Source: CAZRGZ01 sp964599775 | Lineage (GTDB): Bacteria > Patescibacteriota > Saccharimonadia > Saccharimonadales > Saccharimonadaceae | Direction of reading: 5' to 3' | Length of the DNA: 62,712 bases | Assembly: GCA_964599775.1 (NCBI GenBank) | Contig: CAZRGZ010000006.1 | Location: forward strand, 1 to 62,712 | In this document: positions 34,620-43,014 of the stretch, one piece after another | How positions within the stretch are numbered: the stretch's first letter is position 1 | Layout: the number at the start of each line of letters is the position of its first letter | Program-made: the position numbers and the translations under genes | Notes under the pieces: generated by a model | The model's database searches: none | Told to the model about the DNA's origin: nothing | Seen by the model: the letters and a program-made list of their open reading frames with translations, nothing else

Positions 34620-37436
34620 TTATAATCGGATCAATGGCTTCAAATATCGGCCAGTAAACGAGGTAGTGCTCTGTACAATTTCTTCTGGCGTCCCTTCGGC
34701 AACTACTTGCCCGCCACCCACGCCGCCTTCGGGGCCCATATCTATAATATGGTCAGCGCTTTTTATCACATCGAGGTTGTGTTCAATAATCACCATACTA
34801 TTGCCACCCTGCACTAAAGCTTGCAAAATGTGCAGCAGTCGCTTCACATCGGCACTGTGTAATCCCGTGGTTGGCTCGTCGAGAATATATAGTGTTTTGC
34901 CGGTCGAGCGGCGCGATAGTTCGGTCGCAAGCTTAATTCGCTGCGCTTCGCCACCACTAAATGTCGTGGCTGGCTGGCCCAGTGTGATATAGCCAAGCCC
35001 TACTTCTACCAATGTATTTAATTTACGCGCAATTGCCGGGATATTCGCAAAAAACTGCGCTGCTTGCTCAACTGTCATTTCCAGTACATCGGCGATAGTC
35101 TTATCTTTATACTTAATTTCCAGTGCTTCACGGTTGTACCGCTTCCCCTTACAGACTTCACAAGTAACGTACACATCGGGTAAGAAGTGCATTTCAATCT
35201 TTATGACGCCATCACCCTGACAGTTTTCACAGCGGCCACCCTTCACATTAAAGCTAAACCGGCCCGCTTTGTAGCCACGCACGTTCGCCTCTGGCGTCCC
35301 AGCAAACAGCTCACGAATGGGCGTAAACACCCCCGTGTAAGTGGCTGGATTGGAGCGCGGCGTACGGCCAATTGGCGACTGATCTATCACAATCACCTTA
35401 TCAAGGTGCTCAATGCCCTCAATATTTTCATGCTTGCCCGGTACTGCCTGCGAACGGTGCAAACGCGCTGCGAGTTCTTTCGCCAAGATATCATTCACCA
35501 GTGTTGATTTACCCGAGCCACTCACGCCACTTACCACTGTAAGCACGCCAAGCGGAAAAGCAACATCAATGTTTTTCAGGTTATGCTCAGCAGCACCTCG
35601 AATCACCAATTCGCGATCTTTCATGCGATCACGTCGTTTCTTTGGTACGGCAATACTCTCGGTACCTTTTAGGTAGCGCCCGGTAATGCTTTGCTCGTTT
35701 TCGGCCACCTCTTCAGGCGAGCCAGCGGCCACAACTTGCCCACCGTGCACTCCGGCGCCAGGGCCCATATCAAGCAGATAGTCGGCCTCACGAATGGTAT
35801 CTTCGTCGTGCTCGACTACTAATACGGTATTACCAAGGTCACGCAAATGCTTTAGGGTAGCGATTAAACGGTCGTTATCGCGCTGATGTAGGCCAATTGA
35901 CGGCTCATCGAGCACATACAGCACCCCTTGTAGGCCTGAGCCAATTTGCGTCGCTAAACGGATTCGCTGCGCTTCACCGCCACTTAAAGTATTAGCCGCC
36001 CGGCCAAGCTCCAGATAATTCAACCCAACGTTACTCATGAAGCTCAGCCGCGCCTCAATTTCTTTTATTACCTGTGCCACAATTTTCTGCTCGTGCTCAG
36101 TAAACTTCAGCTGGTTTTGGAATAAATCAAGTGCATCGTCAATGCCAAGGTTGCAAATATCCATAATATTAAGGCCATGTACCGTCACCGCCAATACTAC
36201 TGGTTTCAGGCGCGCGCCTTTACATACGTGACATTCGCGCTCCCGCATAAACCGTTCGATATCTTTACGCATAAATTCGCTATCGGTTTCTTTGTGCCGT
36301 CGCTCGAGGTTTGGAATCACGCCTTCGTAGGTAGTGTCGAAATAGCGCCCCGTCCCCAGCTTAACGGTGTATTTTTGATTACCTGTGCCATACAATACTT
36401 TTTGTAGCTCAGCTTCGCTTAAGTCGCGCACAGGCACGTGCACACTAAAGCCCTGCGCTTCGGCAACCGCAGCCAGCTTTTTCATGTACCAGGCATCGCT
36501 ATTAACGCGATTGTAAGGGCGAATCGCGCCTTCTGCAATAGTAAGGTTCGGGTTAAATACTAAATCCGGATCGACTTCAAGTCGTGACCCCAACCCAGTA
36601 CAAGTGGGGCAGGCGCCTTGAGGCGAATTAAAGCTAAACAACCGTGGCTCAAGCTCCGGAATTTCAATATCGGGGTTATCCAGCGATACGTAGCGCTGGC
36701 TCATAATATGCGCTTCATCAGTATCGACATTTAATACGCTCAACACCCCATCACCCAGTTCGAGTGCTTGCTCAACTGACTGCGCGATACGGCTACGCAT
36801 AGCTTCATTCATGGCCACACGGTCTACCACAATTTCAATACTATGGCGTTCGTTCTTTTTCAGCTCTGGCCATTCATCGAGTGCATAAATCACCCCATCT
36901 ACCCGTGCGCGCGCAAACCCCGCCCGGCGGTATTGTTCGGGTACATGTGCAAACTCACCCTTTTTATCTTTGGCAATTGGTGCAAGCAGCATAAGCCGTG
37001 TACCTTCGGGCATCTGCATTATTTCATCAATGATGTCTTCTTTGGTTCGGCGCGTCACTTCACGGCCGGTAATAGGGTCGTGCGGCACGCCAACACGGGC
37101 AAATAAAAGCCGCAGATAATCGTAAATTTCCGTCACCGTTGCCACAGTCGAGCGCGGGTTGCGGCTGGTAGATTTTTGATCAATACTAATCGCCGGGCTT
37201 AAGCCATCAATTTGATCAACATCCGGCTTTTCCATCAACCCCAAGAACTGCCGCGCATAGCTACTTAGGCTTTCCACATAGCGGCGTTGGCCTTCGGCAT
37301 AAATAGTATCAAAAGCGAGTGAGGATTTACCCGAACCACTAAGTCCGGTAATCACCACAAGCTTATCACGTGGAATTTCCACGCTCACGTTCTTCAAATT
37401 ATGCTCTCGAGCGCCAGTGACGCGGATAGAACTCAT
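34620..37436 (-). CDS. uvrA: excinuclease ABC subunit A
   Basis: The damage-recognition ATPase of nucleotide-excision repair. It has two ABC modules with Walker A GLSGSGKSSLAFDT and GVSGSGKSTLVND, and signatures LSGGEAQRI and FSGGEAQRI. Zinc fingers are CPTCTG and, in the second module, CENCQGDG with CEVCKGKR. At 938 residues it is full length. I choose MSSIRVTG (37436) with GGGAGGA before it over the upstream ATG at 37460. The ribosome site, start codon and next codons form one arm of the nested palindrome 37425-37597. Confidence 0.98.
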   Translation of the reverse strand: MSSIRVTGAREHNLKNVSVEIPRDKLVVITGLSGSGKSSLAFDTIYAEGQRRYVESLSSYARQFLGLMEKPDVDQIDGLSPAISIDQKSTSRNPRSTVATVTEIYDYLRLLFARVGVPHDPITGREVTRRTKEDIIDEIMQMPEGTRLMLLAPIAKDKKGEFAHVPEQYRRAGFARARVDGVIYALDEWPELKKNERHSIEIVVDRVAMNEAMRSRIAQSVEQALELGDGVLSVLNVDTDEAHIMSQRYVSLDNPDIEIPELEPRLFSFNSPQGACPTCTGLGSRLEVDPDLVFNPNLTIAEGAIRPYNRVNSDAWYMKKLAAVAEAQGFSVHVPVRDLSEAELQKVLYGTGNQKYTVKLGTGRYFDTTYEGVIPNLERRHKETDSEFMRKDIERFMRERECHVCKGARLKPVVLAVTVHGLNIMDICNLGIDDALDLFQNQLKFTEHEQKIVAQVIKEIEARLSFMSNVGLNYLELGRAANTLSGGEAQRIRLATQIGSGLQGVLYVLDEPSIGLHQRDNDRLIATLKHLRDLGNTVLVVEHDEDTIREADYLLDMGPGAGVHGGQVVAAGSPEEVAENEQSITGRYLKGTESIAVPKKRRDRMKDRELVIRGAAEHNLKNIDVAFPLGVLTVVSGVSGSGKSTLVNDILAKELAARLHRSQAVPGKHENIEGIEHLDKVIVIDQSPIGRTPRSNPATYTGVFTPIRELFAGTPEANVRGYKAGRFSFNVKGGRCENCQGDGVIKIEMHFLPDVYVTCEVCKGKRYNREALEIKYKDKTIADVLEMTVEQAAQFFANIPAIARKLNTLVEVGLGYITLGQPATTFSGGEAQRIKLATELSRRSTGKTLYILDEPTTGLHSADVKRLLHILQALVQGGNSMVIIEHNLDVIKSADHIIDMGPEGGVGGGQVVAEGTPEEIVQSTTSFTGRYLKPLIRL

Positions 37437-37597
37437 CTTAATATATCCTCCCGGCTGCAACCTGCGCTAAAGGCACAAGTGCACCGGTGGCGCTTGTCCG
37501 CGTAGGTGAAACTATACCTCCTCCTCACGCCTCCAAGCACACTGCACTCTTTAGCGCAGCTTTCGCTAACGTGAGATATATTAAAATGAGTTCTATC
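37425..37597 (-). promoter_or_regulatory. nested palindrome covering the uvrA translation start
   Basis: A 173-bp structure. Outer arms 37425-37447 and 37575-37597 (23 nt, one mismatch) include uvrA codons 1-4, the ATG and part of the leader just upstream. Inside are CTGCGCTAAAG/CTTTAGCGCAG (37462-37472 with 37549-37559), AGTGCA/TGCACT (37478-37483 with 37543-37548), GCTTG/CAAGC (37492-37496 with 37534-37538) and GTGA/TCAC at the tip. If transcribed toward uvrA, the RNA would fold into one long hairpin that hides the start codon. It may alternatively be an insertion element whose arm duplicates the uvrA start. Confidence 0.75.
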
Positions 37598-37695
37598 TGC
37601 CATAACCCGAATATTATATCATTTTTTGGATATTTTTTACAGATACGCAGAATCTTCGCACCACCCCTTTTGCATTGCGGCCACAGGTTCTCGCC

Positions 37696-37785
37696 ACTGG
37701 TGGCGCCTGGTGGGGCAGCACGCAAAATTGTTTTTGCTTGCCAAAAACAATTTTAGGGGCGGACCGGGTGACAGGACCCGTGAGG
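37696..37785 (+). repeat. twin-half element, divergent copy
   Basis: Two G+C-rich half-units flank a 13-bp hairpin (AAAATTGTTTTTG at 37724-37736 with 37742-37754). The right half contains GGACCGGG, CAGGACCCG and then GGAAAA, resembling the right half and flank of the copy at 49529-49618. The left half, starting GGTGGCGCC, is only loosely similar. Boundaries are approximate. The rest of the uvrA-37911 gap (37598-37695 and 37786-37844) is A+T-rich without a visible gene. Confidence 0.55.
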
Positions 37786-37844
37786 AAAATTTTAGGCGGC
37801 AATACATCGGCTTTAAAAGAGCCGAAAGCGTTATAAAAATAACA

Positions 37845-37873
37845 TTGCGACCAAGTCAAGATCGTGATACATT
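37845..37873 (+). promoter_or_regulatory. promoter for the small membrane protein gene
   Basis: TTGCGA (37845-37850) and TACATT (37868-37873) are 17 bp apart on the plus strand. The gene starts 37 nt downstream. Confidence 0.6.
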
Positions 37874-37910
37874 TAAATAAAGACCTTAATAAAAATTTGG
37901 GAAACAACTC

Positions 37911-38249
37911 ATGACAAAAAAGCACGCCATTACGACCGCTATTGCTCTCGTTGCCGCCATTTTATTCACAATGTCGGGCATTCTTGATACTTTGTTAGTT
38001 TTCTTGCTAGTAGGGGCGATTCCAGGCACGACCTTTTCTATCCCGCCATTAGTTATGCTGTGTATTGTTGCCGGTGCAATTATCGTGTTCATGAAATGGG
38101 CAGCATCGCGTCAGCTTTACCCTGGCAGTCCTAAGGTGAAAGCCAGCCAAGATAAAGTGCTGCGCCGCACTGCTCGCCGCACGGTTCGCGCCAACAGTAA
38201 AAAGCGCCAAGCGCCGAACGCTGAGCCTCTTCAGGCAGTCGAAGCTTGA
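37911..38249 (+). CDS. two-helix membrane protein with basic tail, unknown
   Basis: A 112-residue protein. Two hydrophobic segments (about residues 7-37, broken by one Asp, and 43-62) are followed by a cytoplasmic tail rich in Arg and Lys (RRTARRTVRANSKKRQ). I do not recognise a family. It is a lone plus-strand gene between uvrA and sbcB with its own promoter. The ribosome site is weak (GGGAAA). It could be a small envelope scaffold or a regulator; nothing in the sequence decides this. Confidence 0.7.
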   Translation: MTKKHAITTAIALVAAILFTMSGILDTLLVFLLVGAIPGTTFSIPPLVMLCIVAGAIIVFMKWAASRQLYPGSPKVKASQDKVLRRTARRTVRANSKKRQAPNAEPLQAVEA

Positions 38250-38279
38250 CTAGAGCTTAATTTCTTCTTCTAAAACCAC

Positions 38280-39704
38280 CTAGAACTCTTCAACTGGCAT
38301 AATACTCTCTGCCCACAACTGTAATTCTTGCAATAGAAATTGCGTGTTTTCGCTGCGTGCAGTTTTCGCAATACGCGCTAAAGCCTCCATGTAGCTCGGC
38401 AAGTCAGTTCGCAAGCGCTCAGCACGGTAACTTTCATAGCGCGTGCGCTCTTCTTCACTCAGCGTTTTTGGGTAATTGCGCGCTTTAAAACGCAGTAGTA
38501 ACTGCACCAAACGCTCATCGCTAAATTCTGGGTGAAAGTCCGCCAGCTCACGCTCGGTAGCATTGCGCACCACTTCACAGCGCGTTTTATCGTGATCATC
38601 TATAAGGCCATCGTACAGCTGGCCATCAACATCTTTAGCCTTTTTAAAGGGCGGTCTGGCGTCGAGCACTTCTTTCACCGTATTTATAAACCCTTGTGCT
38701 TTTGCCAAATGATGCCAATGCTTTTGCACCGTTTCGGCAGATAAGTGAATATTTTGCCAAGCACCAGCTTGCTCTAGCACGCCAAGCGGCGCAACTGCCG
38801 GGCATTTGTTATAAGCAAGTTCTTTTATAGGTATTGGCACAAAGTCAGGCGCTTGGCGCTCCTCGCGAGTGGCAAAAATACGCTTTTTCACTTCGTCAAA
38901 AGTCAAATCAGCAAACGCTAAAGGGTCGTGCCGCAAATCATACACCAGTACACTGCCCGGCTTGCCGCCCGGCGCCACAGGGAATGCCACGGTCGTCTTT
39001 TGGTGCGCTGAATCGTAGCGGCCACTGCTGTATACAAACGGCTTTGGCTCTTCAAGATTCACCAGCTTAGCGACCGCTTTTTTATCGCGCATGGCAAACA
39101 AGAAATCAAACAGCTTTGGTTGTTTTTCGCGGATCATCTTGGCTACTGCAATCAGCGCCCGCACATCACTCAGGGCATCGTGTGCCTTTAAGTGCTCAAG
39201 ATTATTCAGCTTTGTCAGCAGCTCTAGGCGGTTCGTCGGCTTACCCTCGGCATCAACCGGCCATTCGATACCTTCGGGTCGCAGGGCTCGCATCATACGC
39301 ACCACATCCAGCATATCCCAGCGCGAGCGGCCATCTTTCCAGCACCATTCGTATGGGTCGTGGAAATTCCGCCACAAGGTGTAACGAATAAATTCATCGT
39401 CAAAACGCACATTATTAAACCCGACTGTTATGGTGCCAGGTGTAAAAATCTGCTCTTTGAGCATCATGGCAAATTCCGCCTCTGTCACGCCATCGGTCTT
39501 GGTTTGTTGCGGCGTGATACCGGTGACCATCACCGCATCCGGACTCGGCAATACATCGTCATTTAACTGCACCAGGATATTCACTGGCTCCTCAATCACC
39601 TCCAAATCCATATTAGTTCGCTGCCCCGCAAACTGCATCACTCGATGCGACTTGGCATCGAGCCCACTGGTTTCGAGATCGTAAAAGAAAAAAGTCTGGT
39701 TCAT
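38280..39704 (-). CDS. sbcB: exodeoxyribonuclease I
   Basis: A single-strand 3'-5' DNA exonuclease used in recombination and mismatch repair. The DEDD-type sites are F-F-Y-D-L-E-T-S-G at residues 6-14, NNVRFDDEFIRY near 97-108 and AHDALSDVRALIAV near 175. At 474 residues it is the same length as the E. coli enzyme and keeps its extended regions, such as SRWDMLDVVRMMRALRPEGI and the SH3-like and C-terminal helical domains. It stands alone, minus strand, with no sbcCD or recBCD nearby. Confidence 0.95.
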   Translation of the reverse strand: MNQTFFFYDLETSGLDAKSHRVMQFAGQRTNMDLEVIEEPVNILVQLNDDVLPSPDAVMVTGITPQQTKTDGVTEAEFAMMLKEQIFTPGTITVGFNNVRFDDEFIRYTLWRNFHDPYEWCWKDGRSRWDMLDVVRMMRALRPEGIEWPVDAEGKPTNRLELLTKLNNLEHLKAHDALSDVRALIAVAKMIREKQPKLFDFLFAMRDKKAVAKLVNLEEPKPFVYSSGRYDSAHQKTTVAFPVAPGGKPGSVLVYDLRHDPLAFADLTFDEVKKRIFATREERQAPDFVPIPIKELAYNKCPAVAPLGVLEQAGAWQNIHLSAETVQKHWHHLAKAQGFINTVKEVLDARPPFKKAKDVDGQLYDGLIDDHDKTRCEVVRNATERELADFHPEFSDERLVQLLLRFKARNYPKTLSEEERTRYESYRAERLRTDLPSYMEALARIAKTARSENTQFLLQELQLWAESIMPVEEF

Positions 39705-39751
39705 TGCTACAAGTATACCATTTTAAGGGCACCGCTCGAAAAGGAAAAACC

Positions 39752-39771
39752 CCGGACCGTGAACGGTCCGG
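39752..39771 (-). terminator. intrinsic terminator of the second G+C-rich orphan
   Basis: A perfect stem CCGGACCG/CGGTCCGG with TGAA loop is followed on the minus strand by GGTTTTTCC. It lies 34 nt past the stop of the 68-residue gene. Confidence 0.85.
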
Positions 39772-39804
39772 AGCGCCGACGAGGCGGGGGAGCCTCAGAG
39801 TCGA

Positions 39805-40011
39805 CTAGATCGAGAAGCGACGCCCACCCTTGTCGGTGAAGACGCCACTGCGTCCGACCTCCCACAGGTGGAGAGTCCGGCCGCAGTGGACGACCATGGC
39901 GGTGCGCATCTTGCCGCCGCCTCGCGTCCCGAAGGAGATCACCTTGCCCTGGAGCTCGATGATCGTCGCGACGGTCGTGGTCGAAGGGCGGGACTTCGTC
40001 TTTGCAGGCAT
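39805..40011 (-). CDS. G+C-rich orphan protein, 68 aa, unknown
   Basis: A small basic protein starting MPAKTKSRPSTTTVATI and ending SGVFTDKGGRRFSI. The middle is beta-rich with VVHCGRTLHLWEV. I choose the ATG at 40011 because GGGAGTAA lies just upstream; an in-frame ATG at 40059 would add 16 basic residues. By hand count about 60 of 68 codons end in G or C, unlike Obg and SbcB on either side. It has its own leader with a CGAGG-AAAA-CCTCG-like hairpin, and its own strong terminator, so it forms a self-contained cassette. No family recognised; recent transfer from a G+C-rich donor is likely. Confidence 0.65.
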   Translation of the reverse strand: MPAKTKSRPSTTTVATIIELQGKVISFGTRGGGKMRTAMVVHCGRTLHLWEVGRSGVFTDKGGRRFSI

Positions 40012-40170
40012 GGTTACTCCCATGCTTGGCGCTTTACGCGAGGCTTTTCCTCGTGTCATCGCGCGGCCTGTTGATGCAGGTTATATCTATACCAACACTA
40101 AATGTTACATTTGTCAATACATAAAATAAAAACACACGATATTTTTCTTATGTCATATAAAACTCTATTA

Positions 40171-41466
40171 CTACTGTTCACTCAAAGTAAAGCGATATTC
40201 GCCACTATCACCTACCACAATCCAGCTTTCGCTGCTCGCGCCTGCTCGTTCAAGTTCGTGAGTAATGCCCATTTTTCGCATAATGTCACGTAGGCGGTTC
40301 ACGCCGTGTGGGTTGTTGAAATCGGTACGAGCGGCAAATTTCTCGATTTTCTCACCAGTCACAATAAAGTCGCCGTTTTCTACACGCACTTTCCAGGCAT
40401 CTTCGCGCTGCTTATCGCTCAGGCCAATAACCGGCAGGCGATCCGCCTCTTCGGTTTCTTCGGCCTGCTTCTTTTTGCGGGCGACCTCAACATTGCCACG
40501 TAACTCGCGCAGCACTTCATCAACACCCTCATGCGCTTTAGAAGAAATCGCAAAAATGGGTGTTTCGGCGGGGACGACTTCTTGTAGTTCGCTTTTGAGC
40601 ATGGTGATCATTTCATCATCGAGCCCTTCAGTTTTCGTGAGTGCCACCACCTCTGGGCGGCGGGCCAGCTCTTCGCTGTAACTGGCAAGTTCGCCCCGAA
40701 TAGTTCTGTAAGCCGCTGCAACATCATCCTGATAGGCATCAATAAGGTGCAGCAGCACTGCTGTACGCTCGACATGGCGCAAGAAGGCATCGCCGAGCCC
40801 CTTGCCCTCACTCGCACCCTCTATAAGGCCAGGAATGTCCGCAATCAGTAAGCTAGTATCATCGATATCTGCCACACCAAGGTTAGGCGTCAGCGTAGTA
40901 AAAGCATAGTCGGCAATTTCGGGGCGAGCATTACTAACCACGCTTAAAAAAGTGGATTTCCCAGCATTAGGGAAGCCGATCAGTCCGACATCGGCAAGTA
41001 GTTTTAGCTCCAGCCGAGCTTCAAAAGCTTCGCCCTTTTCACCCAGTTCGGCCACGCGTGGTGCTTGACGCGTAGAGCTTTTGAAGTGTGCATTGCCAAA
41101 ACCGCCAGCACCACCATGCGCCACCACCACACGTTGCCCTTTTTCAGTGAAATCAGCGATTATTTCACCATCAAGACCATACACCACCGTGCCCACGGGT
41201 ACTTTGACCTCAAGATCTTTCCCATTACGGCCATGACGGTTACGTTTACTACCCGGTTGGCCATTTTCTGCTTTTAGCTCAGGTTTGTAGCGAAAATCTA
41301 CCAAGGTGTTCGCATCTTCAGCGGCAACAAATACGACATCCCCGCCCTTTCCACCATCGCCACCATCCGGGCCACCCTTTTCGACGAATTTCTCACGGCG
41401 GAAACTCAGGCCGCCATTACCGCCTCTTCCCGCCTGAACAATCACTTGTGCAGTATCTGCAAACAT
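40171..41466 (-). CDS. obg: Obg GTPase
   Basis: An essential ribosome-assembly and stress GTPase. The glycine-rich Obg fold is residues 1-158, the G domain about 159-330 with G1 GFPNAGKST and G3 DIPGLIEG, and a C-terminal OCT domain about 355-431. The nucleotide-specificity motif expected as N-K-x-D reads T-K-T-E (VVALTKTEGLDD), so both the Asn and Asp are replaced. Related changes are seen in some Obg lineages, but GTP selectivity here deserves a look. The ATG is 8 nt after TGG-TATTAT, indicating a near-leaderless transcript. Confidence 0.96.
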   Translation of the reverse strand: MFADTAQVIVQAGRGGNGGLSFRREKFVEKGGPDGGDGGKGGDVVFVAAEDANTLVDFRYKPELKAENGQPGSKRNRHGRNGKDLEVKVPVGTVVYGLDGEIIADFTEKGQRVVVAHGGAGGFGNAHFKSSTRQAPRVAELGEKGEAFEARLELKLLADVGLIGFPNAGKSTFLSVVSNARPEIADYAFTTLTPNLGVADIDDTSLLIADIPGLIEGASEGKGLGDAFLRHVERTAVLLHLIDAYQDDVAAAYRTIRGELASYSEELARRPEVVALTKTEGLDDEMITMLKSELQEVVPAETPIFAISSKAHEGVDEVLRELRGNVEVARKKKQAEETEEADRLPVIGLSDKQREDAWKVRVENGDFIVTGEKIEKFAARTDFNNPHGVNRLRDIMRKMGITHELERAGASSESWIVVGDSGEYRFTLSEQ

Positions 41467-41474
41467 ATACTCCT

Positions 41475-41483
41475 ATAATACCA
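41475..41483 (-). promoter_or_regulatory. extended -10 promoter for obg
   Basis: On the minus strand TGG-TATTAT ends 8 nt before the obg ATG. The gap contains AGGAG, but it would sit at the extreme 5' end of any transcript. Confidence 0.5.
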
Positions 41484-41515
41484 CGACATTGCACCTCTAT
41501 CCCACCCCATAATAG

Positions 41516-41552
41516 AACAGCGCCTACTCGGTGAGAGTAAGCGCTGTTTTTT
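41516..41552. terminator. intrinsic terminator between obg and the LysM-CHAP gene
   Basis: Stem AACAGCGC-c-TACTC/GAGTA-a-GCGCTGTT with GGTGA loop, followed by TTTT on the plus strand and TTCTATT on the minus strand. It lies just past the LysM-CHAP stop codon. Confidence 0.75.
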
Positions 41553-41566
41553 GCACTTGTTTAGTA

Positions 41567-42775
41567 TTAGTGAATATAGTTGTAGGCAGCAGCCTGCGAA
41601 GCCGAAAGCGTTCGCGAGCTGACGACGTTCCATCCGGCGTAGTTCATCTCAGAAAGTGTCACATCACCGTTTGGTGCCACGGATTCCACGAAAGCCACGT
41701 GGCCATAACCGCCCCATCCACCAGATGACTGGAAGATAGCACCCGGTGCTGGCGTGTTATTCACGGTAAATCCGGCACTGGCGGCAAAGCTTGCCCATGA
41801 GGTTGCGTTCCCCCAGAAACTCCCAATCGGCTTACCAATGGCCGCACGTCGCTCATAAACGTACCATGTACAGTACCCGTAGTCATAACGGTTACCAACT
41901 GATGCGAAAGCAAAACCCGAGTCTACCGATGGCTGAGCATAGCCCCCAGAAGCTTCACCACCACTTGACTGAGGCGCCTGTGGGACCTCATAGCCAGGGC
42001 GCTCTTCTTCAGGCAAGACACCATTAGGGATTACAATTTGGTCGCCTTCAGCAAGACCAGAAAGCTCGAGGTCGTTATACAGAATAATTCGCTCGGCATT
42101 TGCCTGGTATTTCTCGGCAAGGCTTTCAGCGGTATCCCCTGCCTTGGCGGTATAGATAATACCGTCTACAGCTGGGATCCTAAGCACCTTATCTTTCTCA
42201 ATTGCATCTGAGGTAAGATCGTTTGCCCAACGAACCGTATCAGCCGACACATCAAACTGTCGTGCCACCTTATCGACAGTATCGCCGGCTTTGGCTTTAT
42301 ATTCACGGATTTCACGACTGCCAGCTGTCGGTTGGACAATTTGCGGCTTAGAAATCACGCTGTCATCAGTTTGCGCAAGCTCTCCCTTGGCCTCTAACGA
42401 GATCCAAAGGTTTGCCACATTGGTGGCAATCGGCAAGTTGGCTGTTTCAGCCATGGTACTTGCCATATTGGCAGCCACCAATTGGTCAACTGAAGGCTTA
42501 CTTACCTCTATAGAAGCACGCGTCAAAGCTTGTGCAGCCGCTGTTTGCTGATCGATAGGCGAACGATAGCCAAGCGAAATAAAGCTCACAATTAGTGCAA
42601 ATATTGCCACATAGGAAACCCCTGTCGCTACCTTTGCACGAGCCTTATTATGTGATGGCCGCTGCCCCCACGCCGCTACTTTTTGCGTTAACTGGCTCAC
42701 ACGGCCCGTAGTACGTGATTTTGCTAGTGTAAAGTGTTGTTTACGAATAATAAATCTCCTGCATTGTGTTACCAC
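41567..42775 (-). CDS. secreted LysM-LysM-CHAP peptidoglycan hydrolase
   Basis: A cell-wall amidase/endopeptidase. A basic N-terminus of about 50 residues precedes one membrane or signal helix (51-70). A helical linker and two LysM domains follow (about 158-205 with YKAKAGDTVDKVARQF, and 207-255 with YTAKAGDTAESLAEKY). The C-terminal CHAP domain (about 295-402) has catalytic Cys in YGYCTWYVYERR and His in GYGHVAFVE. It probably cuts the cell's own wall during growth, or that of a neighbouring cell. The start is uncertain: I use GTG 42775 with GGGAG upstream. The mRNA has a leader of about 190 nt, unusually long for this genome. Confidence 0.92.
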   Translation of the reverse strand: MVTQCRRFIIRKQHFTLAKSRTTGRVSQLTQKVAAWGQRPSHNKARAKVATGVSYVAIFALIVSFISLGYRSPIDQQTAAAQALTRASIEVSKPSVDQLVAANMASTMAETANLPIATNVANLWISLEAKGELAQTDDSVISKPQIVQPTAGSREIREYKAKAGDTVDKVARQFDVSADTVRWANDLTSDAIEKDKVLRIPAVDGIIYTAKAGDTAESLAEKYQANAERIILYNDLELSGLAEGDQIVIPNGVLPEEERPGYEVPQAPQSSGGEASGGYAQPSVDSGFAFASVGNRYDYGYCTWYVYERRAAIGKPIGSFWGNATSWASFAASAGFTVNNTPAPGAIFQSSGGWGGYGHVAFVESVAPNGDVTLSEMNYAGWNVVSSRTLSASQAAAYNYIH

Positions 42776-42966
42776 AAGTGCACTCCCAATTTATGACTTG
42801 CTTCCCCGGTAAGAGGAAAGGATACTTATCGACCTTATTAAATTAGTTAATGAAAGTATGTAAAGTACCCGTACGACACATATTGGCAGACTGCAAGATT
42901 GTATCATACACTGCTTATCGCTACAAATTACCCCTGTAAACGATGGTTTATGCATGTCTCCTACAG
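42776..42966 (-). promoter_or_regulatory. long 5' leader of the LysM-CHAP gene
   Basis: From the predicted transcription start near 42967 to the coding start there are about 190 nt, while other genes here have almost no leader. It holds an open frame of 54 codons (42791-42955) behind GGAG, and a small stem CTTTCC/GGGAAG close to the coding start. I looked for the ydaO/c-di-AMP riboswitch pattern often found before such hydrolases. Only a loose GGGGA-like segment is present, so I do not assign it. Confidence 0.45.
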
Positions 42967-42973
42967 CCCCTTT

Positions 42974-43001
42974 ATTATAGCAAGTATTGTGCTAATGTCA
43001 A
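42974..43001 (-). promoter_or_regulatory. consensus promoter for the LysM-CHAP gene
   Basis: On the minus strand TTGACA (42996-43001) and an extended TGC-TATAAT (-10 at 42974-42979) are 16 bp apart, the best promoter in the window. Confidence 0.85.
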
Positions 43002-43014
43002 TATTTTGATGTTG

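Noticed and set aside
42791..42955. A 54-codon frame in the LysM-CHAP leader
   Set aside because: It has GGAG close to the ATG, but codon use and composition look like chance; mentioned under the leader only.
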